This document shows positions 21,304 to 29,455 of a stretch of 35,119 nucleotides of DNA, one piece after another (within the stretch, counting starts at the first letter, position 1; every line of letters begins with the position of its first letter). A model generated the notes under the pieces. It did not search any database. It had not been told where the DNA came from and worked only from the letters and a program-made list of their open reading frames with translations. A program made the translations under genes and the position numbers. The DNA is from a virus: IMG/VR virus record IMGVR_UViG_3300044613_001625, positions 1 to 35,119 of that record. One strand, written 5' to 3'.

Positions 21304-21711
21304 ATGTCGATAACGAAACCTCTTGTTTTTACGGCCGTTGGTGTTGGTGGTGGTAGTGGTACGGGCGTCGTGCAGTATCCATTGATGGTGACTGACAGCG
21401 CATCGATTGCAATCACTCCAGTTATGGATACACTAGACAACAATCAGCAACTTCCGAGCGCATTCGACGTTACCGCCGAAGTTATCAGCTTCAACAGCAC
21501 GCTATTGAATGATACCAATGTGTACAGCAATACAGCAGCTACGCCGGTACTTGCTTCGCTGTGCTTTATTGGTGCTACAGGTAGCCAAACAATCAACGTG
21601 TTAAATGTCTACGTAACGGCACACCGTGTATTTGACGGCAACCGTACTGGAATTAAGTTGACTGCACAGAAGCGCGCAACTAACGCCGACCTAATCACGA
21701 CAACCACCTAA
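21304..21711 (+). CDS. Candidate major tail (tube) protein
   Basis: 135 residues, beta-rich, Thr/Ser/Asn-rich and poor in charge (TAVGVGGGSGTGVV; QTINVLNVYVTAHRVFDG). It lies directly before the tail-assembly chaperone with its frameshift, the usual place of the tube protein. A tube role is inferred from gene order; at 135 residues it is near the low end of tube-protein sizes. Confidence 0.6.
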   Translation: MSITKPLVFTAVGVGGGSGTGVVQYPLMVTDSASIAITPVMDTLDNNQQLPSAFDVTAEVISFNSTLLNDTNVYSNTAATPVLASLCFIGATGSQTINVLNVYVTAHRVFDGNRTGIKLTAQKRATNADLITTTT

Positions 21712-21714
21712 AAT

Positions 21715-22020
21715 ATGATGTTTGAAAAGAAGACCAAAGTGAATGGCGTCATTGTACGCCTCCTCCCGTACACTGAGAAACGCCGTTCACTTTTGGATCA
21801 GGTCAACACCGATATCAACGCTTATGTGACTGAGCATAACAATCTAACTTGGGAGCAGATGCCACGTAAGAAAAAGGCCGAGTTTTGGAAGGCCAAAGCG
21901 GAGATATTATGGGAGCCTGAGCGTCCATTAGGTCTTGACTTTTTTGAGGCGGATGACTTTGAATACCCTATTTTAAAGGACACCGAGGATTTTTTTTTAA
22001 TGACGCGGCTCTATCTTTAA
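21715..22020 (+). CDS. Tail assembly chaperone, short (G-like) product
   Basis: 101 residues, charged and helical (KKTKVNGVIVRLLPYTEKRRSLLDQV; WEQMPRKKKAEFWKAKAEILW), ending in an acidic DDFEYPILKDTEDFF segment. The stop at 22018 lies shortly after a T-run slippery site. Size, composition, position between tube and tape measure, and the open -1 frame identify it as the G part of a G/G-T chaperone pair that loads tail-tube subunits onto the tape measure. Confidence 0.85.
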   Translation: MMFEKKTKVNGVIVRLLPYTEKRRSLLDQVNTDINAYVTEHNNLTWEQMPRKKKAEFWKAKAEILWEPERPLGLDFFEADDFEYPILKDTEDFFLMTRLYL

Positions 22021-22029
22021 ATAAAGCCG
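21993..22029 (+). promoter_or_regulatory. Programmed -1 frameshift signal
   Basis: T-TTT-TTA at 21993-21999 (within nine T) is a canonical heptamer in the zero frame. After a 6-base spacer, CGGCT (22006-22010) pairs with AGCCG (22025-22029) to give a downstream hairpin. The -1 frame is open from here to 22256. Confidence 0.85.
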
Positions 22030-22256
22030 AGGAGTATATGGGCTTTGCTCAGAACTTCAGTAGTCAACAAGCCGGTGTGCAGAATGGATTCAAAATTATC
22101 TGGTCTAACAAGGTCGGCAGCTTCAAATATTTCAGCTATATCCTAGCAGGCTTTGATCCGATCAAGGCCGAGCAGATATGGGACACAAGAGCCGACCAGA
22201 TAGCGCAGGCGTATGTATCTAAAGTGTGTTATGAATTTGTGGATGTGAAAAAATGA
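21999..22256 (+). CDS. Tail assembly chaperone, -1 frame (T-like) extension
   Basis: 85 residues read after the -1 shift, beginning NDAALSLNKAEEYMGFAQNF and ending CYEFVDVKK. Fused to the first 95 residues of the short product it gives a 180-residue G-T protein. An internal ATG (22038) could give a 72-residue product, but no Shine-Dalgarno sequence supports it. The T part binds the tube protein in other phages. Its end overlaps the tape-measure start by 4 bp. Confidence 0.85.
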   Translation, partial: NDAALSLNKAEEYMGFAQNFSSQQAGVQNGFKIIWSNKVGSFKYFSYILAGFDPIKAEQIWDTRADQIAQAYVSKVCYEFVDVKK

Positions 22257-24229
22257 ATGAAGACGAATTAATATATCGCATACGCTTTGAGGGGGACACA
22301 ACTGATATAGGTAGCCTAATAGACCCTAACGCATTACAGGGTCTTGTCGATTTAGGCAAAGAGATTGAAGCCACAAAAGATCAGCTAGATAGCTACCAAA
22401 AACAGGTAAAGCTAGGATTCCCACTGTCGGAGGAGGATCGCAAAAACGTAGAGCAGCTAAAACTAAAGCTGAACGATCTACGTAAGGAATATCAAGAGAA
22501 TCAAAAGGCTATCGCTAACAACGATAAGGCGCTTAAGGCTAATGCAAATACGTATAATGGCCTTGTAGAACGCAATAAGGCGCTGTCACAGGCCATGCGC
22601 GAGCTGCCACTTAATGACACAACGGGCGCACTGCAGCGCATGCAGGCGGAATACAACGCTAATAACGATGCTTTAAAGCAGTTCGATGCGTCCATGGGCA
22701 ATCATCAGCGCAACGTTGGTAACTACAAAGACGCTTTTGAAGGCTTATCAGGTGTATTTGGGCTACTTCCATCAAGCATGCAAGGCTTATCCGTTGCCTT
22801 TGCTGGCGTTGGTCAAGCGTTAGACTTTGCCGAAAAAACGACTAAAGAAGCGGATGGTGGATTTAAGGCGTTTTTTAAAACGCTTATGGCCAATCCGATA
22901 GGTTTAATTATTATAGGCGTTACGGCATTAATTGGGATATTATCCAAACTTAAGCCCGTAACGGAAGCATTAGAGAAAGTATTTGCGGTATTAGGGGCAA
23001 CGCTGGACACAGCCGTTCAATACATTGAAGCGTTAATTAGCGGTACTGATCGAAGTACGATATCGCTAAAGAATAATACAATAGCAGCGCTTAATAATCT
23101 ACAAGCGCAAAAAAATCTAGCTACAGCGCAGAAAACACGTAGCCTAGATGCTGCCAAGTTATATGCTCAAGAAAAAAAGCAATTACAAATATCTCAGGAT
23201 ATCAATAAGTCACAAGCTGAGCGAATTGCTGCATTCAAATTAGCTCAAGACATACGTGAAGAGGCATTAATAGCGGAAATAACTTATGCTGAAACACAAG
23301 TATTTGCACTAGCAAATCTTAAAGACAAAGAACAGGAATATAATGAAGCTTTAGCTGAACAAACTAGGTTAAATGCTGATCTAGTATACCTTCAACAAAC
23401 TAAAACGCAAGAATTAGCAGATTTTGAAGCCCAATTTATAAAGACTAACAATGTTGTTGTTAACGGGTTAAAGGAAGAAAAGGATCTATACGCAGAAATA
23501 AGAAAAGCGCAACAAGATGCTGCTTTTGAATTTATGTTTGTAAATGCTACGTTGCTGGAGTCAACAGAGGCAAATTTTGCAAGATATAAAGAGTTAGAAC
23601 TAGAACGCACTAGAGATAGTATTAAATCAGCTAAAGATATACGTGATGCGCGTTTAAAGGCTGAAGATGAAATAATAAATAGACAAATAGCTGATGCGCA
23701 AAGACAACTAGATCTAGATGCGCAGTTAAAAGACGAGCGCATTGGCAATATGCTTAAAATTGCTCAAGCTAGTACATCAATAGCCAACAGCTTATTTCAA
23801 GAGAATAAAAAGATAGCCGTATCAACGGCCATTATAGACACGCTCGCAGCAGCCGTTAATGTAATGCGATCACCAGGAAACCTATTTGTAAAGCTTGCCC
23901 AATCAGCTGCCATCCTTGCAGCCGGCTACGCTAACGTACGAAAGATCATAGCAACGCAGCCTGGATCAACATCGAGCGGATCATCTGTACCGACAGCCAA
24001 CATGGGGCCAGCTATGCCAATGGGTATGATCGGAAGCGCGTTTAATCCGTCAGGTGGCATGCGCTTCGGGCCACTTACTACAGGCGCAGCAGGTAGCGCA
24101 GCACCATTCAACGCACGCGAAACACAAGGTATCACGGTGTATGCTAACGTTGACCGCAAGGGCTTAGCAATTGCCGTACGTGAAGGTGAGCGCCAGATTA
24201 AGACACAACAATTTACATTCGCACAATGA
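22253..24229 (+). CDS. Tape measure protein
   Basis: 658 residues. Residues ~30-150 are coiled coil (LGKEIEATKDQLDSYQKQV; NVEQLKLKLNDLRKEYQENQK), ~205-235 hydrophobic (NPIGLIIIGVTALIGIL), then a long helical segment to ~520 and a Gly/Pro/Met-rich tail region. This matches tape measures, which set tail length; by the usual ~0.15 nm per residue the tail would be about 100 nm, so a siphovirus tail. Bases ~23090-23760 change codon use to AGA and GCT-rich forms relative to both flanks, suggesting a recombined middle. Coupled to both neighbours by ATGA overlaps. Confidence 0.88.
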   Translation: MNEDELIYRIRFEGDTTDIGSLIDPNALQGLVDLGKEIEATKDQLDSYQKQVKLGFPLSEEDRKNVEQLKLKLNDLRKEYQENQKAIANNDKALKANANTYNGLVERNKALSQAMRELPLNDTTGALQRMQAEYNANNDALKQFDASMGNHQRNVGNYKDAFEGLSGVFGLLPSSMQGLSVAFAGVGQALDFAEKTTKEADGGFKAFFKTLMANPIGLIIIGVTALIGILSKLKPVTEALEKVFAVLGATLDTAVQYIEALISGTDRSTISLKNNTIAALNNLQAQKNLATAQKTRSLDAAKLYAQEKKQLQISQDINKSQAERIAAFKLAQDIREEALIAEITYAETQVFALANLKDKEQEYNEALAEQTRLNADLVYLQQTKTQELADFEAQFIKTNNVVVNGLKEEKDLYAEIRKAQQDAAFEFMFVNATLLESTEANFARYKELELERTRDSIKSAKDIRDARLKAEDEIINRQIADAQRQLDLDAQLKDERIGNMLKIAQASTSIANSLFQENKKIAVSTAIIDTLAAAVNVMRSPGNLFVKLAQSAAILAAGYANVRKIIATQPGSTSSGSSVPTANMGPAMPMGMIGSAFNPSGGMRFGPLTTGAAGSAAPFNARETQGITVYANVDRKGLAIAVREGERQIKTQQFTFAQ

Positions 24230-24690
24230 ACCGCCAGATTACGCAATGCAAGATTGATGTACTATCAGATAACGGGTCAACCGTTACAAGCCTATCAGGC
24301 TTCCCCGTTGTCGTCAATTTGTCTAGTGGTGTGTGTGCATGGACGCCATACTTTTACACTGGGCAAGCATACGATCAGGCACTTAGTGGCCGTCTGCATT
24401 CGCAGCTTGGCGGCTATCGCTTTCAAGCGTCGCTTCAATGGGATCGCATGTTATCAGCGTCTAACAACAATATTTTCAATGTTATCAATAAGGCATTCTT
24501 GACGAACAGCAGCACGGTAGTGATACGCTTCTACCCTGACCAAGGTAATGCCGAATATCAGGAAGTGTTACTTGAATCCAGCACGTGGGATGCACGCATT
24601 GATTCAACGATCGTAAATAATCCCGTGAGTGTGAGCTTTGTCGGTCGTGACGTTAAGACATCTATCCCCGATTACTATAAGACCCCGTGA
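24226..24690 (+). CDS. Distal tail-like protein
   Basis: 154 residues, beta-rich (ITQCKIDVLSDNGS; FPVVVNLSSGV; YRFQASLQWDRML; VSVSFVGRDV). First gene after the tape measure, where distal tail (Dit) or tape-measure-chaperone proteins are encoded. No diagnostic motif. Its stop overlaps the GTG start of the next gene. Confidence 0.6.
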   Translation: MNRQITQCKIDVLSDNGSTVTSLSGFPVVVNLSSGVCAWTPYFYTGQAYDQALSGRLHSQLGGYRFQASLQWDRMLSASNNNIFNVINKAFLTNSSTVVIRFYPDQGNAEYQEVLLESSTWDARIDSTIVNNPVSVSFVGRDVKTSIPDYYKTP

Positions 24691-26870
24691 GTTTAATAGC
24701 CCGTAACATAGCGAGCCGTGCAGGCAACATAAGCTTTGAAATCGACGCAGCCGGCACGAATGCCACGTTCGATGTTATCAGCATGTCGACACTTGATTAT
24801 GATTTCGATCTAGTCACTAGCGAGGATCAGCTTACCTACTTAGCTGCTATACCAGGAGCGATGACGATCACAGCTGTAGACAAGCTATCTAATATGGGTA
24901 GCATGTTCACTGTGATTGAAACAGGTATAGGAGACTATCAAAATAAAGAATGGTATACTGTACTTACGTCTAACGTGAATATGGTACTATATTCGCGTAC
25001 AAATTCGCTTAACACGTATCGTTTCCCGTTTACTATTAGATATCAAGACGTTCGTTTGGACGAGCGAAGCGGTCATATATCGCTACAGATGAGCCCGCGA
25101 TATACAAATTACACAATGTTTAAATGGGGTCAAGAGCGATCATCCATATATGCAGCGACCAACATACCTATTTTTGACAAGACGGCGAATCGTATCTATG
25201 GTGATGGATCGAATACCGTATTAGCTGGTGACTTTATATATGATGTTGTTTCTCAATACTATACAGGTCCAAGCAATAGTAACATCTATAATAGTGCAAG
25301 CAACATAGGAAATTCAGGGCCACTCGAGTTGATGGGTGGCAATGAGCAAATACAGACATTTAACGGTGTAGCCTATGGAATGTTTCCTAGGCTTGCTGAA
25401 ATTAAAGCCTATGACTACGGTACGATAGTACCTAATTTGCAATTTGACCCGGCAAAGACTAGCGATTACGATGGCGTAACAACGTTTGAACTAGTGCGTC
25501 GTTTGGCGGCTATGGAAGGTGCAATATTTGGATCAGCATTTAGCGTTAACTTTTATATCAATAGAACATCTAACGCTAATAACGTAACGATATCTAATAA
25601 CGATATCATAGATCTATCGTTTGAGCCTGTTCCAAGATCAATAAGTAGCGTTGATATCAAGTATGGCGTAGGTGGCACATCGCAGACTGTTAACGCCGCG
25701 CTTAATCCGATATCAATGCGCAATGCTACCTATATAGCTTGGCAAGATGCGCCTCAAAAACTAACGTTAAATCATATTAATCTCACGCCATTTCTTACCT
25801 ATGGTCATCTTGAAACAAATATAACATACGCTAATGGACGTTCTAATAGCGCTATATTTCGTCCAGGATTGACGTTTAGTGAAGAGTTTGATGCGTATGT
25901 AACTAATATAAATAAAGTAGCTTTAAGCGCTTATGGCCCAGCATTAGGCCTAACACAAAGCGAAGCAGCCGTATACACGATTGAGCTGAGCCTTATTGGT
26001 GCGGAAAAAATACGGCCATACCATGCGTTTCAATTTGATACGAGCGTGCCGACGCGCTATCAAAATAAGATGTATCGTCCGTCGTCTATTAGCTATGACT
26101 TCATGCGTGATACGGTCAGCCTACGCGCGTATGAGATTGGAGTAGGTACATCGCCCGAGCCAGTGACAACTACAAGTACATCAACATCCACGACAACCAC
26201 AACAAGCACAACATCAACTACTACACTACTATATTACTTATACGCTGACCTTGGATCAGGACTTGGTAGTAACGGAGCGTGTAGCACATATCCAAATCCA
26301 ACGGCAGATGACATCTATGGCAATCAGCCGACTTTTGCTGGTAGTACGATGTTTTATGAACTAACGGGTGGGAATATATACACACCATATAATGGTGGCC
26401 AAGGATATTTCAGCGATGGCGTAAACTGGAAGCAAATTAATACAGATGGAAGTGTAATGTCATCAGGTACATGTCCAGCAACTACGACAACTACAAGCAC
26501 ATCAACGACAACAAGTACAACAACAACAAGTACAAGTACAACTACCACAACAAGCACGACAACAACAACTACAGCAGCGCCAACATGTAACATTCCAACA
26601 TTTATTTCATTAACTCATATTAGCGGTACAACATTTGAGTTATCCTATAACGCAAATACGACTTCAGAAACATGTGATTATATCTTAGCAATTGGTTCCA
26701 ATAGTCCAGATTTTACAGGAGCAGTACAATCACAGCAATTAACATGTTCATCTCCTGATGAGGCTAATTTTGATTCACTTCTACAAACAACTATATATGT
26801 TAAAATGTATAAAGTTTGTACAGGATTAGCAAGTTCAGAATATTCAAACACATTATCCTACACATATTAA
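24687..26870 (+). CDS. Tail-tip protein with two mucin-like Thr/Ser linkers
   Basis: 727 residues, GTG start overlapping the previous stop. Residues 1-~490 are beta-rich, with SFEIDAAGTNATFDVISM, FRPGLTFSEEFDAYV and YDFMRDTVSLRAYEIG, and may be a baseplate-hub or Tal-like body. Two linkers made almost only of Thr and Ser follow: residues ~493-513 and ~597-630. Between them is a ~85-residue domain (CSTYPNPTADDIYG, SDGVNWKQINTDG). The last ~95 residues look like a fibronectin-III-like domain (PTFISLTHISGTTFELSYN...). Extended Thr/Ser tracts are typical O-glycosylation sites, and the next genes are glycosyltransferases. Glycosylation is inferred. Confidence 0.75.
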   Translation: MSLIARNIASRAGNISFEIDAAGTNATFDVISMSTLDYDFDLVTSEDQLTYLAAIPGAMTITAVDKLSNMGSMFTVIETGIGDYQNKEWYTVLTSNVNMVLYSRTNSLNTYRFPFTIRYQDVRLDERSGHISLQMSPRYTNYTMFKWGQERSSIYAATNIPIFDKTANRIYGDGSNTVLAGDFIYDVVSQYYTGPSNSNIYNSASNIGNSGPLELMGGNEQIQTFNGVAYGMFPRLAEIKAYDYGTIVPNLQFDPAKTSDYDGVTTFELVRRLAAMEGAIFGSAFSVNFYINRTSNANNVTISNNDIIDLSFEPVPRSISSVDIKYGVGGTSQTVNAALNPISMRNATYIAWQDAPQKLTLNHINLTPFLTYGHLETNITYANGRSNSAIFRPGLTFSEEFDAYVTNINKVALSAYGPALGLTQSEAAVYTIELSLIGAEKIRPYHAFQFDTSVPTRYQNKMYRPSSISYDFMRDTVSLRAYEIGVGTSPEPVTTTSTSTSTTTTTSTTSTTTLLYYLYADLGSGLGSNGACSTYPNPTADDIYGNQPTFAGSTMFYELTGGNIYTPYNGGQGYFSDGVNWKQINTDGSVMSSGTCPATTTTTSTSTTTSTTTTSTSTTTTTSTTTTTTAAPTCNIPTFISLTHISGTTFELSYNANTTSETCDYILAIGSNSPDFTGAVQSQQLTCSSPDEANFDSLLQTTIYVKMYKVCTGLASSEYSNTLSYTY
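26165..26228 (+). repeat. Thr/Ser codon tract 1
   Basis: A microsatellite-like ACA/ACT/AGT/TCA/ACG run encodes TTTSTSTSTTTTTSTTSTTT. Slippage here could change linker length in threes of bases. Confidence 0.85.
26476..26577 (+). repeat. Thr/Ser codon tract 2
   Basis: Longer tract of ACA/ACG/AGT/AGC/TCA codons encoding about 32 consecutive Thr or Ser residues, ending in AAP. Same character as tract 1; the flanking DNA to 26870 is notably AT-rich. Confidence 0.85.
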
Positions 26871-26872
26871 AT

Positions 26873-27820
26873 ATGCAGCAGCTTAGATACATGTGTTCGC
26901 AGCCGGCTACCGATTACTACGCGTGGCAAATCGAAACGATGCTCACTAACTTCTACGCGATGGGCATCAATCCCAATCACATTGACATTGTATGTCACAA
27001 GCAAGGGTGCGTTGTGCCACCTATCTGGGAGCGTATGGCGGAGGCGTACCCATCACGTTTCTTTTTCTACTGCGATACACGTAAGAATCGCAATTACATT
27101 AGCAGTATACGGCCTAATATTTTAAGGCAACACTGGGAAGCGCATCCGTACCTACAAGATGACATCATCTTTTACCACGACTGCGATATGCTTTTTACCA
27201 AGCCACCGCATGACTGGCTAACAGATAACCTACTAGACGGTGATGAATGGTACGGATCGGACGTACGCTGGTATATCGGGCATGATTACATACTGAGCAA
27301 AGGCCAAGACGTCCTTGATGCCATGATGGATATTATGGGAATCAGCCAAGACCTGATCAAAGCCAAGAGCGAAGACAAGCAAGATATTGGCGCTCAGTAC
27401 CTTATGAAAAACGTGGACGCACCATTCTGGTATAGCGTCGAATACTTTAGCGAGCGCTTATTCAAGGACATCAATGAGCTATCCAATAAGAAGAAGCAAG
27501 AGATCGAGAAGTACCACGAGCTGCAAATCTGGTGCGCCGATATGTGGGCGCTGCTATGGTCAGCGTGGAAGCGTGGCATAACAACGAAAATTGATACAGC
27601 GTTCAATTTCGCATGGGGTACGTCGGCCTATCATGAGTTAGATAACTTTAATATCTACCATAATGCGGGCATAACAACCAACGCTAACGGTCTATTCCAC
27701 AAGGCGCAGTACATTAACACCCCACCTTACAAGCTAGATTTACAAGTGCCAGCATCATCGGCAACAGCCTATTATTATGAGTGGGTTAAGCGAACGGAAA
27801 CGAACACTATCTTAATATGA
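26873..27820 (+). CDS. GT-A-like glycosyltransferase directly after the mucin-like tail gene
   Basis: 315 residues from MQQLRYMCSQP (an extension back to 26816 would overlap the tail gene). FFFYCDTRKNRNYISSIRPNIL, then IIFYHDCDMLFTKPP with a DCD metal motif, then GDEWYGSDVRWYIGHDYI. The pattern recalls eukaryotic hydroxyproline/serine-directed arabinosyl- and galactosyltransferases (HPAT/SERGT type), but I cannot verify the relationship. The C-terminal part contains WALLWSAWKRG and FAWGTSAYHEL. It begins 3 bases after the stop of the Thr/Ser-rich tail gene, so that protein is the obvious candidate substrate. Substrate is inference. Confidence 0.65.
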   Translation: MQQLRYMCSQPATDYYAWQIETMLTNFYAMGINPNHIDIVCHKQGCVVPPIWERMAEAYPSRFFFYCDTRKNRNYISSIRPNILRQHWEAHPYLQDDIIFYHDCDMLFTKPPHDWLTDNLLDGDEWYGSDVRWYIGHDYILSKGQDVLDAMMDIMGISQDLIKAKSEDKQDIGAQYLMKNVDAPFWYSVEYFSERLFKDINELSNKKKQEIEKYHELQIWCADMWALLWSAWKRGITTKIDTAFNFAWGTSAYHELDNFNIYHNAGITTNANGLFHKAQYINTPPYKLDLQVPASSATAYYYEWVKRTETNTILI

Positions 27821-28392
27821 TCATCGAATTTGTCATTGCAACATACATAAATACCGAAGCCCTAATATTAATGTTGCAGTGCCTTCGTGTGCAAACATCA
27901 AAAGATTGGAAAGCACACGTTGTAATTGATGGTCATAATGACGCATACCAGCGTATCAAAGATATGTACGCTAGTGATGATCGCATACGATTTACTTATA
28001 TAGATGGGCCAAATAACGACTATGGCCACACGCCTCGCAACTATGGACTTGAGCAAGCAACGGGCGACTTTGTCATTTTAACGAGCGATGACAATTATTA
28101 TGTGCCTACCTTTGTTGAAGTGTTTACCAAGGCAGCACGCGATGATACGCGATTTATGTACTGCAATATGATACACAACTATAGCGCGTATAAGCCTCAG
28201 GAATGCCATCCAAAATTCCAGCACATAGATATAGGTAACATGGTGATGCGTACCGAATTTGCTAAACAACTTCGACTAGACGTGAAGGCACACATGGCCG
28301 ATGGGTGGATGTGCGAGGAATTTATCAGTAAGTTTTGCCAAGACCCAAGCACTGTATTAAAAATTAACAACACACTTTACGTACACAACTAA
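27817..28392 (+). CDS. GT2-family glycosyltransferase
   Basis: 191 residues. IIEFVIATYINTEALILMLQCLRVQT is a GT2 start, followed by HVVIDG, FTYIDGPNNDYGHTPRNYGLEQATGDFVILTSDDNYYVP with the SDD metal motif in the standard place, and NMVMRTEF. Short but complete for a single-domain GT2. Coupled by ATGA to the upstream gene and by TAATG to the methyltransferase gene. Confidence 0.85.
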   Translation: MIIEFVIATYINTEALILMLQCLRVQTSKDWKAHVVIDGHNDAYQRIKDMYASDDRIRFTYIDGPNNDYGHTPRNYGLEQATGDFVILTSDDNYYVPTFVEVFTKAARDDTRFMYCNMIHNYSAYKPQECHPKFQHIDIGNMVMRTEFAKQLRLDVKAHMADGWMCEEFISKFCQDPSTVLKINNTLYVHN

Positions 28393-28934
28393 TGGATACA
28401 TTACAAAGCATTTACGATGCGCACAAACGCGCGCCTAACTATGGCGATAAGGGTACGGTGCATACCTATATTCAGGAATATGAGCTATTATTTAAGCCGT
28501 TTCGCAATGGATGTACGATACTTGAAATAGGTGTATATCAAGGCGGATCTATTTTGATGTGGGATGACTACTTTACTGACTCACATATAATCGGCGTAGA
28601 CATTAATGATCCAGAATTTGAGATTGCTGATTGCAAAAACAAAGTTACTTTAATAAAGGCCAATGCAACTCATCCAGTATTACTAGATCATTTAGGTGAT
28701 GTCAAATTAGACATTGTTATCGATGATGGTAGTCATAACATATTTGATATGGTTGCATCCTTTGAGTTGATAAAAGATCGCATGAACAAGGGTGGTATCT
28801 ATATCATCGAAGACGTGCAGCAATTCGACGTTCAGGGTTATGTATTATCTGCACTCCATCCATCATTCCGGTTCATTGACAATCGTTCGTTACAGGGCAG
28901 GTATGACGATGTACTAGTTATATATACGTTCTAG
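28392..28934 (+). CDS. Class I SAM-dependent methyltransferase (Methyltransf_24-like)
   Basis: 180 residues. ILEIGVYQGGSILMWDDYF is the SAM-binding glycine-rich loop, IIGVDIND the acidic second strand, and DIVIDDGSHNIFDMVASFELI followed by GGIYIIEDV the catalytic half. This set (E-G-x-x-x-G-S, DDGSH, EDV) is typical of Methyltransf_24/cephalosporin-hydroxylase-like enzymes that methylate sugars. In this cassette it probably O-methylates a transferred glycan. It is followed 2 bases later by a second methyltransferase. Confidence 0.82.
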   Translation: MDTLQSIYDAHKRAPNYGDKGTVHTYIQEYELLFKPFRNGCTILEIGVYQGGSILMWDDYFTDSHIIGVDINDPEFEIADCKNKVTLIKANATHPVLLDHLGDVKLDIVIDDGSHNIFDMVASFELIKDRMNKGGIYIIEDVQQFDVQGYVLSALHPSFRFIDNRSLQGRYDDVLVIYTF

Positions 28935-28936
28935 TT

Positions 28937-29455
28937 ATGAAGACAAAAGTAGTTAATAGCGAAGATCCTAAAGAGCATTGGAATGACATAACAAATATTG
29001 AAAATGCTACAATATTAGACTTAGGATGTGGATGGTTATTTCAGCCGTTTGAATCAACACCTGAATTTTTTATTAATAACAAAGCATCTAAAGTAATTGG
29101 CGTTGATTGCGCGGGTGGCGAAATTGCTAAGTTAAATGAAACTTATCCTGATCATGTTTTTATTTGCAAAGAAATAAATGAAGCAAATGATGTAATTGAT
29201 CTCATTAATATGTATCAGCCTGATATAATTAAAATGGATATTGAAGGTTATGAAATACTGCTCAAAGATATCACTCAAGATCAATTTAAGTCGGTGAAGC
29301 AAGTAGCTATTGAGTATCATAATAATGAGTGTAAACAGGTATTATGCAGTAAGCTTCCAGAATTAGGATTTTTGATAACAAATATTAATCAATTTGGATG
29401 GTATGTAACTGATATAGAGCAAATGGGTATCATTCACGCGAGGCGACATGATTAA
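28937..29455 (+). CDS. FkbM-family methyltransferase
   Basis: 172 residues. NATILDLGCGW is motif I, VIGVDCAGGEI motif II, and IIKMDIEGYEILLKDI is the FkbM hallmark, followed by VAIEYHNN. FkbM enzymes O-methylate sugars and natural products. AT-rich relative to the head genes. With the preceding gene it gives the cassette two different methylation activities, which suggests capping of a glycan chain. Overlaps the next gene by 8 bp. Confidence 0.85.
   Translation: MKTKVVNSEDPKEHWNDITNIENATILDLGCGWLFQPFESTPEFFINNKASKVIGVDCAGGEIAKLNETYPDHVFICKEINEANDVIDLINMYQPDIIKMDIEGYEILLKDITQDQFKSVKQVAIEYHNNECKQVLCSKLPELGFLITNINQFGWYVTDIEQMGIIHARRHD

Noticed and set aside
26816-26872. Upstream start for the GT after the tail gene
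   Set aside because: It would overlap the tail-gene 3' end by more than 50 bases; the ATG at 26873 lies cleanly after the stop.
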